Assembly (NCBI RefSeq): GCF_900537115.1
Contig: NZ_UNRG01000007.1
Span: 79,657 to 143,656, forward strand
Length of the DNA stretch: 64,000 nucleotides
DNA from: Arthrobacter sp. Alg241-R88
GTDB lineage: Bacteria; Actinomycetota; Actinomycetes; Actinomycetales; Micrococcaceae
Reading direction: 5' to 3'
A program made the translations under genes and the position numbers. The notes beneath the pieces were generated by a model. It saw nothing but the letters and a program-made list of their open reading frames with translations, was not told where the DNA came from and made no database searches. Positions within the stretch are counted from its first letter, which is position 1; every line of letters begins with the position of its first letter. Positions 33,920-43,806 of the stretch are shown here, in pieces.

Positions 33920-36900
33920 GTGACAGTTACTACCGCCCTCTACCGCAGATACCGTCCAGACTCCTTCGCTGACGTTATCGGGCAGGAACATGTCACCGAA
34001 CCGCTGATGACCGCTCTGCGGAAAAACCGGGTCAACCACGCTTACCTTTTTTCCGGTCCCAGGGGTTGCGGTAAGACCACGTCGGCGCGCATTCTGGCAC
34101 GCTGCCTGAACTGCGCCCAGGGCCCCACAGACACCCCCTGCGGTACGTGCCCCAGCTGCGTTGAACTTGCCCGTGGGGGCTCCGGGTCACTCGACGTCAT
34201 CGAGATCGACGCCGCCAGCCACGGCGGCGTGGACGACGCACGGGATCTCCGCGAGCGGGCAACGTATGCCCCCGTCCGTGACCGCTACAAGATCTTCATC
34301 ATTGACGAAGCCCACATGGTCACGTCCGCCGGCTTCAACGCCCTGCTGAAAATCGTTGAAGAACCTCCGGAACACATCAAGTTCATCTTCGCCACCACGG
34401 AGCCGGACAAGGTCATCGGCACCATCCGCTCCCGGACGCACCATTACCCCTTCCGCCTGGTGCCGCCGGAGCCGCTCATGGCCTACCTCGAACTTCTCTG
34501 CAACCAGGAGAACGTTCCGGTTGCGCCCGGTGTCCTGTCGCTGGTGATCCGTGCCGGCGGCGGCTCTGTCCGTGATTCCCTGTCGGTCCTGGACCAGCTG
34601 ATGGCAGGTGCCGGGCCCAACGGCCTGGACTACGAACTTGCCGTGGCGCTGCTCGGCTACACCCACGCTTCGTTGCTGGACGATGTTGTGGAGGCGGTGG
34701 CTGCCTCGGACGCCGCAACCGTTTTCCGCGCCGTGGACAGGGTCATTCAGACGGGCCACGACCCTCGCCGCTTCGTCGAGGACCTCCTGGAGCGCTTCCG
34801 CGACCTCATCATCGTCCAGGCGATGCCCGAAAGCGCCCAGACCATTCTTCGTGGCATGCCTGCTGACCAGATTGCGCGCCTGAAAAACCAGGCGCACAAC
34901 CTGGGCGCCGCCGAGTTGTCCCGCGCGGCCGATGTCACCAACACCGCATTGACCGAAATGACCGGCGCCACCTCCCCGCGGCTGCATCTGGAACTGCTTT
35001 GCGCCAGGATCCTCCTGCCCAGTTCTGAGCAGAACGAGCGCGGCATGGCTGCCCGAATTGACCGTGTGGAGCGGCGGCTCAACTATGCAGGGAACGACGT
35101 CGGAGCTCCCGCCGCCGCAGCCCCGGCCCCGGCCCCGGCCCCGGCCCCGGCCCACCATCCGGCACCGGCGGGCCAGACCTCAGCCAGCCCGGCGGCCCCG
35201 GAACCGGGGATGTCCGGACCTTCACGGCCCGTGCCCCCGGCCACTCAATCCGCCACCGCCCAGCCCGCCAGCGAAGAGCCCGCGGGCGCCCCAGCCGCTC
35301 CCGGGCCGGCACCTGCCTCCTCCCCGGCCCACGCCGCAACGGCCAAGCCGATGGACCCGATGGACCCGGTGGACCCGGACCCTCGTGCCCCGTTGACCGC
35401 TCCCCGGGTAAGCACCAGCGACTGGCCAGTCGAGCCCTCCGCAGACTCCCGGGTTGCCCGCGTCGGCTCCCGCCCCGGAGTGGCACACAGGGCTGCCGCA
35501 GTCACCGCAGAAGGCCCTGCCGGCGGGACGCCGGCAGCCGACAACCGGCAGGCTTCAGCTCCGGCTGCCCCCGCCGCCCCTGCAGCTGGCCGGCCCGAAA
35601 CGGCCCCGGCCGGATCTGTTCCCGCCGCTTCCCCTGCAGCCATGGGCGACGTGGAAGTGCTGCGTCGGGCATGGCCGGATGTCCTGCAGACGCTTTCCAA
35701 GATCAAGCGCAGCACCTGGGCACTCGTCGAACCAAACGCTCAAGTCACTGCGTTTGACGGCCAGGCGCTCACCCTTTCATTCACCACGACTGGACTCGCC
35801 GGCGCTTTTGGCCGGGCAGACCATGCGGAGAACCTTCGGCAGGCGATCCATAAGACCGTGGGCATTGACTGCCAGATCAATGCGGTGGCCGGCGGAAGCG
35901 CCGGCCGGGCGAGCTCTGAGCCAAACCCAAAAGCACCCGCTAGCCAGCCAGCGCCGGCAACTGGTCCCGCGACTTCAGCTGATGTTGCCTGGGGGCTGGC
36001 ACCTGCACCCGGGTCGGCGACGACGGATGCACCGGCGCCCTCCGCTCCGGCAAGTGCTGACCAGGGGCAGGTACGCGTTCCAACAGCGCCAGAAACCGAA
36101 GGCAAGGCCGGGAGTAACGGCTCGATTCCCGCCGGGCTCCAGGCAGGAGAAAAACGTCAGTCTGCACCAGGGAGTAGCCCTTCCCAGGTCCGGCGCGCAC
36201 CCACCGCCGGTTCTTCCCAGACTGAGCCGTTGGTGGTCCCTTCGGCAGCCCCTTCGGCTCAAGCTGCCTCCTACAGTGGCGGCGTGGAAGACTACTCCTA
36301 CTCGGACGACGACTGGGGCCCGCCCCGGGATGAAGACGTGCCACCGTTGGAAGAAGAGCCTCCCATGGACTGGGACCCTTCCTCGCGCTCCAATGACCGC
36401 CCCGCTCCGGCAACCGCCCAGGGCGGCCACTCCGCTCCGGTCGCCGCCCCGGGTGGCATCTCTGCCGCAGCCGGTTCACGCCAGCAGGACACACATGCTG
36501 GTACGCAACCCCGCACCGAATCCGCAACTGCCAAAGCTCCTGGTGCCCAGGCCCCGGGCACGGTTGCCTCCGATCCCTGGACCCGTGCGATTGAGCAGGC
36601 ACCGGGTGTGTGGGTTGTTGGGGAAGCCAGCAACGTGGACAAGAACGCCACGTCCGCGTTGCGCGAAATGGAAGCAGCTGCGGCGCCGTCAGCCACAGCC
36701 ACGCGGTACGAGCCGGCCACCGCCCAGATTCCGCCTTCCATCCCCGTTTCCACTGCGGTGGCTTCCGTGGACGCCGAGTGGGGATTGGCGCCAACTGCGA
36801 CCCCGCCCACGAAGGCGGGTACGAGGACGACAACCGCGGAACCGGTTACCCAGAGCCCCGTTCCCTCGGGCGCAGTTCCCTCAGCTACCGTCCCCTCAGG

Positions 36901-37381
36901 CGCTGCCCCTTCCGGCGCGGTTCCCTCAGTCAACGCTCCCTCAGGCACTGCCCCTACCGGCGCGGTTCCCTCAGCTACCGTCCCCGCACGTTCCGTTCCA
37001 GTCCCTGCCCGTGAATACGCCATGGCTTCAGCGGCGGCCGCACCTGCCCCTGCTCCGACCATTGCCCCCGCGGCTACCCCTGCTCCGACCAGTGCCCCTG
37101 CGCGTTCCCCGGTTCCCGCCGATTCCCCTGCTGCGGTCGGCAGCCGGCAAAGCCTGTATCAGCGCCTGTCCAACAGCCCGGAGGCCGAGGCGGGCCGGGC
37201 AAAAGCCCCTGCACGGGCCGTTCCCGCGGCGGCAACCTACGTGCAGGACATCCCCAGCGCGGACGATGAGACCATTGAGGAATCCGGAGTTTTCGGCCGT
37301 GCCGCGGTGGAACGTATCCTCGGCGGGAAGCTGATCGAAGAGCGTTCCCTCGACGGAAGTCCCGTTACACCCCGCTACTGA
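33920..37381 (+). CDS. dnaX: DNA polymerase III subunits gamma and tau
   Basis: 1153 residues from GTG 33920. The AAA+ clamp-loader ATPase fills about 1-370: Walker A GPRGCGKTTSA (about 46-56), the four-Cys zinc module (C62, C65 to C80 region), Walker B FIIDEAHM, and sensor and arginine-finger regions. A conserved tau-like domain lies near 575-655 (DVEVLRRAWPDVLQTLSK). Most of the rest is Ala/Pro-rich and low-complexity, with repeated PSGAVPSATV units at about 985-1035. Most DnaX proteins are 550-800 residues, so this one is unusually long. recR follows 37 bases downstream, as in most bacteria. Confidence 0.96.
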   Translation: MTVTTALYRRYRPDSFADVIGQEHVTEPLMTALRKNRVNHAYLFSGPRGCGKTTSARILARCLNCAQGPTDTPCGTCPSCVELARGGSGSLDVIEIDAASHGGVDDARDLRERATYAPVRDRYKIFIIDEAHMVTSAGFNALLKIVEEPPEHIKFIFATTEPDKVIGTIRSRTHHYPFRLVPPEPLMAYLELLCNQENVPVAPGVLSLVIRAGGGSVRDSLSVLDQLMAGAGPNGLDYELAVALLGYTHASLLDDVVEAVAASDAATVFRAVDRVIQTGHDPRRFVEDLLERFRDLIIVQAMPESAQTILRGMPADQIARLKNQAHNLGAAELSRAADVTNTALTEMTGATSPRLHLELLCARILLPSSEQNERGMAARIDRVERRLNYAGNDVGAPAAAAPAPAPAPAPAHHPAPAGQTSASPAAPEPGMSGPSRPVPPATQSATAQPASEEPAGAPAAPGPAPASSPAHAATAKPMDPMDPVDPDPRAPLTAPRVSTSDWPVEPSADSRVARVGSRPGVAHRAAAVTAEGPAGGTPAADNRQASAPAAPAAPAAGRPETAPAGSVPAASPAAMGDVEVLRRAWPDVLQTLSKIKRSTWALVEPNAQVTAFDGQALTLSFTTTGLAGAFGRADHAENLRQAIHKTVGIDCQINAVAGGSAGRASSEPNPKAPASQPAPATGPATSADVAWGLAPAPGSATTDAPAPSAPASADQGQVRVPTAPETEGKAGSNGSIPAGLQAGEKRQSAPGSSPSQVRRAPTAGSSQTEPLVVPSAAPSAQAASYSGGVEDYSYSDDDWGPPRDEDVPPLEEEPPMDWDPSSRSNDRPAPATAQGGHSAPVAAPGGISAAAGSRQQDTHAGTQPRTESATAKAPGAQAPGTVASDPWTRAIEQAPGVWVVGEASNVDKNATSALREMEAAAAPSATATRYEPATAQIPPSIPVSTAVASVDAEWGLAPTATPPTKAGTRTTTAEPVTQSPVPSGAVPSATVPSGAAPSGAVPSVNAPSGTAPTGAVPSATVPARSVPVPAREYAMASAAAAPAPAPTIAPAATPAPTSAPARSPVPADSPAAVGSRQSLYQRLSNSPEAEAGRAKAPARAVPAAATYVQDIPSADDETIEESGVFGRAAVERILGGKLIEERSLDGSPVTPRY

Positions 37382-37418
37382 TCCAACCACTGTCCGCCCC
37401 TAGCTAAAGAGGAAAAAC

Positions 37419-38018
37419 GTGTACGAAGGTGCTGTCCAAGAGCTGATTGACGAGCTCGGACGCCTTCCCGGCGTGGGCCCAAAATCCGCACAGCGGCTGG
37501 CGTTCCACATCCTTGAAGCGGACCCCCAGGACATGAAGCGGCTGGTGGAGGCCATCACTTCCGTCAAGGAGCGGGTCAAGTTCTGCACCGTCTGCGGCAA
37601 CGTCACCGAGCAGGAACAATGCAATATCTGCCGTGATCCCCGACGCGATCGGGCTGTGATCTGCGTGGTGGAGGAATCAAAAGACGTCCTCGCTGTGGAA
37701 CGCACCCGTTCATTCCGGGGCAGGTACCACGTGCTGGGCGGAGCCATAAATCCGATCGCCGGTATCGGCCCGGAGCAGCTGCGGATCCGGGAGCTCCTCA
37801 CCCGACTGAACGACGGCGCCATCCAGGAAGTGATCATCGCTACGGATCCAAACCTGGAGGGAGAAGCTACGGCCACCTACCTGGCCCGCATGCTGAAGAC
37901 GATCGGGATTACCGTGACCAGGCTGGCCTCCGGGCTGCCGGTGGGCGGCGACCTCGAATACGCAGACGAGGTCACGTTGGGCCGTGCTTTCGAGGGCCGC
38001 CGCAACGCCCTGACCTGA
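37419..38018 (+). CDS. recR: Recombination protein RecR
   Basis: 199 residues from GTG 37419, with an AGAGGA site; the usual length. The helix-hairpin-helix [15 protein letters not shown] (about 14-28), the zinc finger [16 protein letters not shown] and the Toprim domain ([14 protein letters not shown]) are all complete. RecR works with RecF and RecO to load RecA on gapped DNA. It lies directly behind dnaX. Confidence 0.98.
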   Translation: MYEGAVQELIDELGRLPGVGPKSAQRLAFHILEADPQDMKRLVEAITSVKERVKFCTVCGNVTEQEQCNICRDPRRDRAVICVVEESKDVLAVERTRSFRGRYHVLGGAINPIAGIGPEQLRIRELLTRLNDGAIQEVIIATDPNLEGEATATYLARMLKTIGITVTRLASGLPVGGDLEYADEVTLGRAFEGRRNALT

Positions 38019-38031
38019 GGATTTGGCCGGC

Positions 38032-38631
38032 ATGCTCCCGGGCGAGCCGACGCCGCTGGTAACCCAGCGGCTCGTGCTGCGTGCAATTGATGGTTCGGAC
38101 GAGGCCGCCATCCATGAGTACCGAAGCGACCCTTCGGTCACCCAATACCTCTCGCACGGCCCCCTCACCGCCGAGGCAAACAGCGAAAGACTGGCGCAGC
38201 TGCTGGCCCTGGGCGCGGCCTCCAACGGCAAATGGTTCAACTACGGCTGGGCAATTACCCTGCGTGAGTCAGGAAAAGTAATTGGTGACGCGCGTACGTG
38301 GAACAGCACAGCCCTGGCCGCGACGGGCGTGCTCGCCGCCGGCAGGCATCCTGCCGGCGAGGCAGCGTTGGCCTATGTCCTGAATGCCGATTACCACCAC
38401 CAGGGATACGGCCGTGAGGCTGCGGCGGCGCTGGTCAAGTGGCTCTTCACGCACTGCGGAATCAGTACCGCCGTCGCGGCAGTCTACGAACCAAACAGTC
38501 CTTCCATCCGGCTCCTCCAAAGCCTTGGATTCCGGCAGGACCCCTTTCTCCCGGCAGACCAGGAAACGGCCGGCAAAGGCTTCCCCCTGCTGATGTTCAG
38601 GCTGGACAGTCCCCAACACTCATCCGACTGA
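38032..38631 (+). CDS. GNAT-family acetyltransferase (RimJ/RimL type)
   Basis: 199 residues from ATG 38032, 14 bases after recR; a TTG at 38023 is an alternative start. TQRLVLRAIDGSDEAAIHEYRSDP, the acetyl-CoA loop HHQGYGREAAAALVKW (Q-x-x-G-Y-G) and the end VYEPNSPSIRLLQSLGF are those of RimJ/RimL-like GNAT enzymes, which acetylate protein N-termini or small amines. The acceptor is unknown. Probably co-transcribed with recR. Confidence 0.9.
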   Translation: MLPGEPTPLVTQRLVLRAIDGSDEAAIHEYRSDPSVTQYLSHGPLTAEANSERLAQLLALGAASNGKWFNYGWAITLRESGKVIGDARTWNSTALAATGVLAAGRHPAGEAALAYVLNADYHHQGYGREAAAALVKWLFTHCGISTAVAAVYEPNSPSIRLLQSLGFRQDPFLPADQETAGKGFPLLMFRLDSPQHSSD

Positions 38632-38800
38632 ACCGGCCCTGCGCCGGCCAGCCAATTGCCCGCCGGCGAGAAATGCTCCCTCGGCCACAGTTCAAGCTCC
38701 CACGTCTGAAAGAACAGGCCCGGTCCAGGGCGGTCAGGGGTCATCCCATCCTGATCCGCCCGGCCCCGGGCCTGTCCAGAGTGGCTCAGGCAGGATTGGC

Positions 38801-39934
38801 TTAAGCGATACGCGTGCCCCGGGCCAGCCGGTGGGCAGGTGTACGGAGCGAACGCCAGCCAAGCCACATGAGCAGCGCGGCAACCAGGAGCTGCAGGCCC
38901 AGTCCCAGCGGCCACATGGGTGTGGACTGTGCCAGATAGCGAGGCTTGACCTCCCCATTGGCGCACGGATACGTGCCCTCAGGACCGGCCAGCGCGGAGC
39001 GGGCTCCCTGGCTGACACCTTCAATAGCCCCCACTGAGGAGAAGCTGCGCTCCTGCGAGCGGTCTTTGTACGGTATGGCGTCTGCCACCACCACGTAGGG
39101 ATTCATGGCCAGCAACCACGCCACTCGTTCGCTCCGCATAACCATCTGCTCCTGCAACGGCCCTGAGCAGGTGTACTCCGGTTCCACCGGCCCGTTATTT
39201 AGCGGCTCGTACGCGCGGTACTGGGCCTGGTTCGCCAGGACCGTGCCCTGGGTAAGCCCCGCGCCCAGCCCAAAGGCGATCAGCGTGCCGACCGCCAGCC
39301 CGGCCACGGCCAGGTACGTGACCACGATGGAGAACAGCGGCCGGCCGGCGAGCGCCGAGATGCCCACACCGATGGCACACACAACCCCCACCTCCACAGC
39401 CAGCATGAGCAACGCCACCAGTACATGGCCGGGAGTCATTCCGCCCAGCGCCACTCCAATCACCAGGAACGGGGTGCTGGCCACCAGGAACGCGAGTGCT
39501 GCCGCCCATGCTGCGAAAAACTTGCCCCACAGGATCTGCCCAGGCTGCAGCAGTGTCACCTGGAGGATGGCCAGTGTGCCTCCTGCGCGGTCACCATTCA
39601 CGGCGTTGGCGGACAGCGCCGGAGCAACGAGCAACGCAAACAGCAGGACAAAGGCCAGGACCACCTCGAAGATCATGGACCCGGGCCCCGATTCTGGCGG
39701 CGGGACATAACCGGGGATTCCGCGCTGTGCGGCCTGCGAGGCGTTCCAGCTGGCCCATGTCAGCCAGGTCACGAGCCCGGTGAGGACAAACCAGATGGCC
39801 AGCATGATGTACCAGCCCCGGGAGCGCAGCCGCTGCTTGAGCTCCAGGACCACCACATCCCTGACACCGGGCAGGTAGCCGCCCGTAGTTCCCTGGTCGG
39901 CCGTATGTTGCCGGTCTTCGGTTGCGTGGCTCAT
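38801..39934 (-). CDS. ABC-2-type transporter permease
   Basis: 377 residues with about six hydrophobic helices (AIWFVLTGLVTWL, LAFVLLFALLVAPALSANAV, FLVIGVALGG and later) and a long external loop around 240-340 with PLNNGPVEPEYTCSGPL. The SANAVNGDRAGGTLAILQVT element is typical of ABC-2 membrane proteins. Its start overlaps the stop of the ATPase gene by four bases. The pair likely exports a lipid, peptide or drug; the substrate is unknown. Confidence 0.88.
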   Translation of the reverse strand: MSHATEDRQHTADQGTTGGYLPGVRDVVVLELKQRLRSRGWYIMLAIWFVLTGLVTWLTWASWNASQAAQRGIPGYVPPPESGPGSMIFEVVLAFVLLFALLVAPALSANAVNGDRAGGTLAILQVTLLQPGQILWGKFFAAWAAALAFLVASTPFLVIGVALGGMTPGHVLVALLMLAVEVGVVCAIGVGISALAGRPLFSIVVTYLAVAGLAVGTLIAFGLGAGLTQGTVLANQAQYRAYEPLNNGPVEPEYTCSGPLQEQMVMRSERVAWLLAMNPYVVVADAIPYKDRSQERSFSSVGAIEGVSQGARSALAGPEGTYPCANGEVKPRYLAQSTPMWPLGLGLQLLVAALLMWLGWRSLRTPAHRLARGTRIA

Positions 39935-40896
39935 TGCCGTTCCCCCTCAAGGCTCATGTAGGTCTCTTCAAGGGCCCCTGAAGCGGGGGCGAAGGAATTT
40001 ACCCCGACGCCGGCCAGCACCAGGTCGCGCAGCAGGCGCTCGGCGTCGTCGTCGCTTGCGAGCATCAGACTCACGGACGGACGCCGACCGACTTCTCGGC
40101 GGAATGCCAGTCCCAGTTCGGTGAGCCTGGCAGCAAGTGCGGCCACATCAGAGGCGGTGACTGCGTACCGGCGTCCGGCTGCGGCAGCCTCTTCGATGGT
40201 TTGGCGCCGGACCGTGCGGCCCTTGTTCACAAACACCGCGCCATCGGCGATTTCGTCCAGTTCGCTGAGCACGTGGGACGAGACCACCACTGCCTTGCCC
40301 TCCCCCGCGAGTTGCCGCAGCATGAGACGGAGCTCCACGCGGGACCCCGGATCGAGCCCCGATGCGGGCTCATCGAGGAGCAGGACGGAGGGGTCATGGA
40401 TCAGTGCCCGGGCAAGGCTGAGCCGCTGCTGCTGCCCACGGGACAGCACCCGCGCCGGCTGGTCCGCAAGATCGTCCAGCCGCACCCGTTCGAGCATCTC
40501 CGCAACCCTCGTTCCGATGCTTTGGGCCGGGAGCCGGTAGAAGCGGGCCATCTGGGTGAGAATTTCCCGCGCGGTCAGGGATTCCCATACGCCTAGGGTG
40601 TCCGGCATCCAGCCCAACCGCCGGCGCACTTCCGCCCGGTCCCGGCGCGGATCGAGTCCGCCCACGCTGATGCTGCCTGCGTCCGGTGCCAGCAGCGACG
40701 CCAGCATCAGCAGCAGCGTTGTTTTCCCCGCTCCGTTCGGACCGATCAGGGCGGTCACCTTGCCGGCCGGCGCATGGAAGTCCATGTGTTCGACGGCGCG
40801 CACCGCTCCGAAGCTGCGGCTCACAGCCCGTGCCGTGATGCCGTCGTCGGGTTCCGGCCCGTCCGCAGCCTCCGGTAATTCAGAAATCATTGCCAT
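39931..40896 (-). CDS. ABC transporter ATP-binding protein
   Basis: 321 residues. Walker A is GPNGAGKTTLL, the ABC signature is LSRGQQQRLSLARAL, Walker B is VLLLDEPASGLD and the His switch is VVSSHVLSE. The C-terminal 90 residues form the accessory domain common to exporter ATPases of the CcmA/NatA type. Coupled by an overlapping stop/start with the permease gene downstream. Confidence 0.94.
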   Translation of the reverse strand: MAMISELPEAADGPEPDDGITARAVSRSFGAVRAVEHMDFHAPAGKVTALIGPNGAGKTTLLLMLASLLAPDAGSISVGGLDPRRDRAEVRRRLGWMPDTLGVWESLTAREILTQMARFYRLPAQSIGTRVAEMLERVRLDDLADQPARVLSRGQQQRLSLARALIHDPSVLLLDEPASGLDPGSRVELRLMLRQLAGEGKAVVVSSHVLSELDEIADGAVFVNKGRTVRRQTIEEAAAAGRRYAVTASDVAALAARLTELGLAFRREVGRRPSVSLMLASDDDAERLLRDLVLAGVGVNSFAPASGALEETYMSLEGERQ

Positions 40897-41139
40897 TTAT
40901 TGCGCACCTGTCCCCCACAGTCTTTTTATGCATTTTGACAGTCTGAGCGTACGCCTGCGGAGCTCCCCGCCCGGTCCTTCCCTGGGCTGAGATTCGGTCA
41001 CAATTCAACGCCCGGCCCTGCACGGCGATAAACTGGAACCAGAAGTCGCGCCAACGATGGCGCTAGTTCCCAGCGTCAGGGCCAGCACAGCGTTACGGCT
41101 GTCTGGCCGGACTCCAATTGATCCAATGAAGGTACGCGC

Positions 41140-42498
41140 ATGAGTACGCCCACTACCGAAGTGCACAACGCAACGCAGCCACAGGAGCTGCCCGTCGGCC
41201 GTGCCGTCACCAAACAGCTCATCGTGCAGAAGTTCGGTGGTTCCTCCGTAGCGGACGCAGACGGCATCAAGCGGGTAGCCAAGCGCGTGGTGGACGCCCA
41301 GGTGGCGGGCAATGAGGTGGTTGTTGTGGTCTCGGCGATGGGTGACACCACCGATGAACTCCTGGACCTCGCAGGCCAGGTAACGGACTCCGCCCCGGCC
41401 CGCGAAATGGACATGCTGCTCTCAGCCGGTGAGCGTATCTCGATGGCGCTCCTGGCCATGGCGATCAACAAGCTGGGCGCCTCCGCCCAATCCTTCACGG
41501 GGTCCCAAGCCGGTATGATCACGGACGGCATCCACGGCAAAGCCAGGATCATCGACGTCGATCCCCACCGTATCCGCACCGCCCTGGATAAGGGCAATAT
41601 CGCCATCGTGGCCGGCTTCCAAGGCATGAGCCGGGCCACCAACGAGATCACCACCCTGGGCCGGGGCGGTTCGGACACCACAGCCGTAGCGCTGGCAGCA
41701 GCCCTCGAAGCCGACGTCTGCGAGATCTACACGGATGTGGACGGCATCTACACCGCCGATCCGCGCGTTGTCCCCTCAGCCCAGAAGATCGACACGATCT
41801 CCAGCGAGGAGATGCTGGAGCTCGCAGCCTCCGGCGCCAAGATCCTCCACCTTCGCTGCGTGGAGTACGCGCGCAGGTTCGGTGTGCCGCTGCACGTCCG
41901 CTCGTCATTCAGCCAGCACGAAGGCACCTGGGTCATTCCCAGCGCCGAAGACAAGATCACCACACAAGAGGGAGTTGCCTTGGAGCAGCCAATCATCTCC
42001 GGCGTCGCACACGACCGTTCCGAAGCCAAGGTCACCGTTGTTGGCGTCCCGGACATCCCCGGCAAGGCGGCCGCCATCTTCCAGGTCATCGCCGATGCCC
42101 ATTCGAACATCGACATGATTGTGCAGAACGTTTCCACGCATGGCACCGGCCGCACGGACATCTCCTTCACGCTGCCCATCGTGGAAGGCGCCGATGCCCT
42201 GACGGCCCTCCACGCAGCCCAGGACCAGATCGGCTTCGAAAGCATCGAGTACAACGAGCAGATCGGCAAGCTCTCCCTGATCGGCGCCGGCATGCGTTCC
42301 CACCCGGGGGTCTCCGCCACGTTCTTCAAGGCACTCTCGGATGCCGGGATCAACATCAACATGATCTCCACATCAGAAATCCGCATCTCAGTTGTTACGC
42401 ACGCGGATCTCCTGGATGAGGCCGTGCGCGTCATCCACCGGGCCTTTGAACTGGACAGCGACAACGAAGCCACCGTCTACGGCGGCACCGGCCGCTAA
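41140..42498 (+). CDS. lysC: Aspartate kinase
   Basis: 452 residues from ATG 41140, with GAAGG upstream. The family signature [19 protein letters not shown] is preceded by about 28 extra residues, so a later start is possible. The kinase domain has [16 protein letters not shown] and [13 protein letters not shown]. Two ACT domains form the C-terminal third (about 290-452). It phosphorylates aspartate, the first step to lysine, threonine, methionine and diaminopimelate, and is usually feedback-inhibited by lysine plus threonine. Unlike many actinobacteria, asd does not follow: a strong terminator ends the transcript. Confidence 0.96.
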   Translation: MSTPTTEVHNATQPQELPVGRAVTKQLIVQKFGGSSVADADGIKRVAKRVVDAQVAGNEVVVVVSAMGDTTDELLDLAGQVTDSAPAREMDMLLSAGERISMALLAMAINKLGASAQSFTGSQAGMITDGIHGKARIIDVDPHRIRTALDKGNIAIVAGFQGMSRATNEITTLGRGGSDTTAVALAAALEADVCEIYTDVDGIYTADPRVVPSAQKIDTISSEEMLELAASGAKILHLRCVEYARRFGVPLHVRSSFSQHEGTWVIPSAEDKITTQEGVALEQPIISGVAHDRSEAKVTVVGVPDIPGKAAAIFQVIADAHSNIDMIVQNVSTHGTGRTDISFTLPIVEGADALTALHAAQDQIGFESIEYNEQIGKLSLIGAGMRSHPGVSATFFKALSDAGININMISTSEIRISVVTHADLLDEAVRVIHRAFELDSDNEATVYGGTGR

Positions 42499-42517
42499 CC
42501 GCCGGCCCGAAACATAA

Positions 42518-42560
42518 AAAATGCACTGGCCGGGGATTTCTTCCCTGACCAGTGCATTTT
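42518..42560 (+). terminator. Terminator after lysC
   Basis: AAAATGCACTGG (42518-42529) pairs with CCAGTGCATTTT (42549-42560), with an inner GGGGA/TCCC stem and flanking A- and T-runs. It can act in both directions. Confidence 0.88.
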
Positions 42561-42608
42561 GTGTTTTCCGGGGAGTGACCACGGCATTGCGTCCCGGCAA
42601 GGCCGACG

Positions 42609-42824
42609 TCAGGCCTCCTTCTCGAGGTCTTCGCGGCGTACGGCGTAGTGGTGGCCCGAGGTATCGGTCTCCACCACAAAGTGCGTGAGTTCCTCCTCCG
42701 AAGCCTGCTCGAACTCGTCATGCTTGTGCACCACCGGCAGGCTGGAGTCCAGGCGGGTGGCCGGCCCAAAGAAGAAACGGAGCTTGTCGGTCGCGTTCAT
42801 GAACCCGCTGAGTACATGCGGCAC
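42609..42824 (-). CDS. Small conserved protein, paralogue of the next gene
   Basis: 71 residues from GTG 42824; an ATG at 42872 or at 42800 is also possible. The core FMNATDKLRFFFGPATR matches FMRATGKLRAIFGPANR of the neighbour at 42948-43190, and both are followed by a segment ending in a predicted beta hairpin with a Tyr/His-Tyr (HHYAVRREDLE). No known domain is recognised. No signal peptide or helix, so it is probably cytosolic. The two genes are in tandem, divergent from the OhrR-like regulator gene. Confidence 0.7.
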   Translation of the reverse strand: MPHVLSGFMNATDKLRFFFGPATRLDSSLPVVHKHDEFEQASEEELTHFVVETDTSGHHYAVRREDLEKEA

Positions 42825-42947
42825 TGTTTTCCACCCCCTTTCTGCATTCAGGGGAACGAAGAGCCATCCCACATACGGCAGCTGCTCCTCGCGGAGTCAG
42901 TGCCCTTATTTTACGCCCGGGCGCCTCAAAAGGCTCCGGGTTCCATT

Positions 42948-43190
42948 TCAGCGAAGGGACTTGTCGTCGGGGTTCCTGGGCACAACATAGGTGCTGCCGT
43001 CTGGCCGGGTGACGGTTTCCCACTGCCGGGTTTCGGCCTCGCGCTGGGCCAGGAGCCTGCGGTTTTCCTCTGTCATGTCGTGGATAAGCGAGGACCGGTT
43101 TGCAGGACCGAAAATGGCACGCAGTTTGCCGGTTGCCCGCATGAAGCGCTGTGAGGCATTTTCCTTGCCCTCTGAGCTGGCCTTACCCAT
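42948..43190 (-). CDS. Small conserved protein, paralogue of the previous gene
   Basis: 80 residues from ATG 43190, with AAGGAG seven bases upstream, which fixes the start. It shares the FMxATxKLRxxFGPAxR core with the protein coded at 42609-42824. The remainder (MTEENRRLLAQREAETRQWETVTRPDGSTYVVP) is a short helix followed by a probable beta hairpin. Function unknown. It is divergent from the MarR/OhrR-like gene across a 78-base gap holding a palindrome, so that regulator may control it. Confidence 0.8.
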   Translation of the reverse strand: MGKASSEGKENASQRFMRATGKLRAIFGPANRSSLIHDMTEENRRLLAQREAETRQWETVTRPDGSTYVVPRNPDDKSLR

Positions 43191-43241
43191 GAACTGGCTC
43201 CTTCCAGTAACCCTTTTCTTATTCACAGTGTACGCTAATAA

Positions 43242-43253
43242 TTAGTGCACTAA
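43242..43253. promoter_or_regulatory. Palindrome TTAGTGCACTAA (MarR-type operator)
   Basis: A perfect 12-bp palindrome in the AT-rich gap between the small gene pair and the OhrR-like gene, 16 bases before the regulator's ATG. AT-rich palindromes of this sort are usual MarR/OhrR sites. Confidence 0.6.
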
Positions 43254-43268
43254 CAATTGGAGGCCCCG

Positions 43269-43772
43269 ATGACCACTGCATCCAGCACTTCCACCGCAGC
43301 GAGGACTGACACCGCCGGCGCAGACGTCCCGGAGGACAACGACCTGCTGCTTGAGCACCAGCTCTGCTTTGCCCTGACTGTGGCATCACGCAGCGTGGTG
43401 GGCGCGTACAAACCCGTGCTTGAGAAGTTGAACCTCACCCATCCGCAGTACCTGGTCATGCTGTGCCTCTGGGAATCCAGCCCGCGCACCGTGCGCAACA
43501 TCAGCGATGCCTTGGCACAGGAACCGGCTACCATCTCGCCTTTGCTGCGGCGGCTTGAAGCGTCAGGGCTCATTTCCCGACGGCGGGTGGACGGCAACGA
43601 GCGCGCCCTGGCCGTCGATCTCACTCCCAAAGGAGCGTCCCTTCGACAGGAGGCCCTCAATGTACCCGGGACCATGATGGAACGCCTGGGCCTGACCCGA
43701 AGCCAGGTCAGTGAACTGCACGCGTCCATGATGGGACTCATTGCAGCCACCTCCCAAGGCCGGCAGTCTTAG
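43269..43772 (+). CDS. MarR-family regulator, OhrR-like
   Basis: 167 residues from ATG 43269, with GGAGG ten bases upstream. The N-terminal LLLEHQLCFALTVASR carries the Cys in the OhrR position that senses organic hydroperoxides, and YKPVLEKLNLTHPQYLVMLCLWE is the OhrR-like dimer and DNA-binding start. The winged helix includes VRNISDALAQEPATISPLLRRLEASGL and RRRVDGNERAL. OhrR usually controls ohr, but no ohr gene is visible here; the likely targets are itself and the divergent small genes (inference). Confidence 0.9.
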   Translation: MTTASSTSTAARTDTAGADVPEDNDLLLEHQLCFALTVASRSVVGAYKPVLEKLNLTHPQYLVMLCLWESSPRTVRNISDALAQEPATISPLLRRLEASGLISRRRVDGNERALAVDLTPKGASLRQEALNVPGTMMERLGLTRSQVSELHASMMGLIAATSQGRQS

Positions 43773-43806
43773 CCAGCCCTCAGGACCGCGGCAGTAGAAT
43801 GGCATC

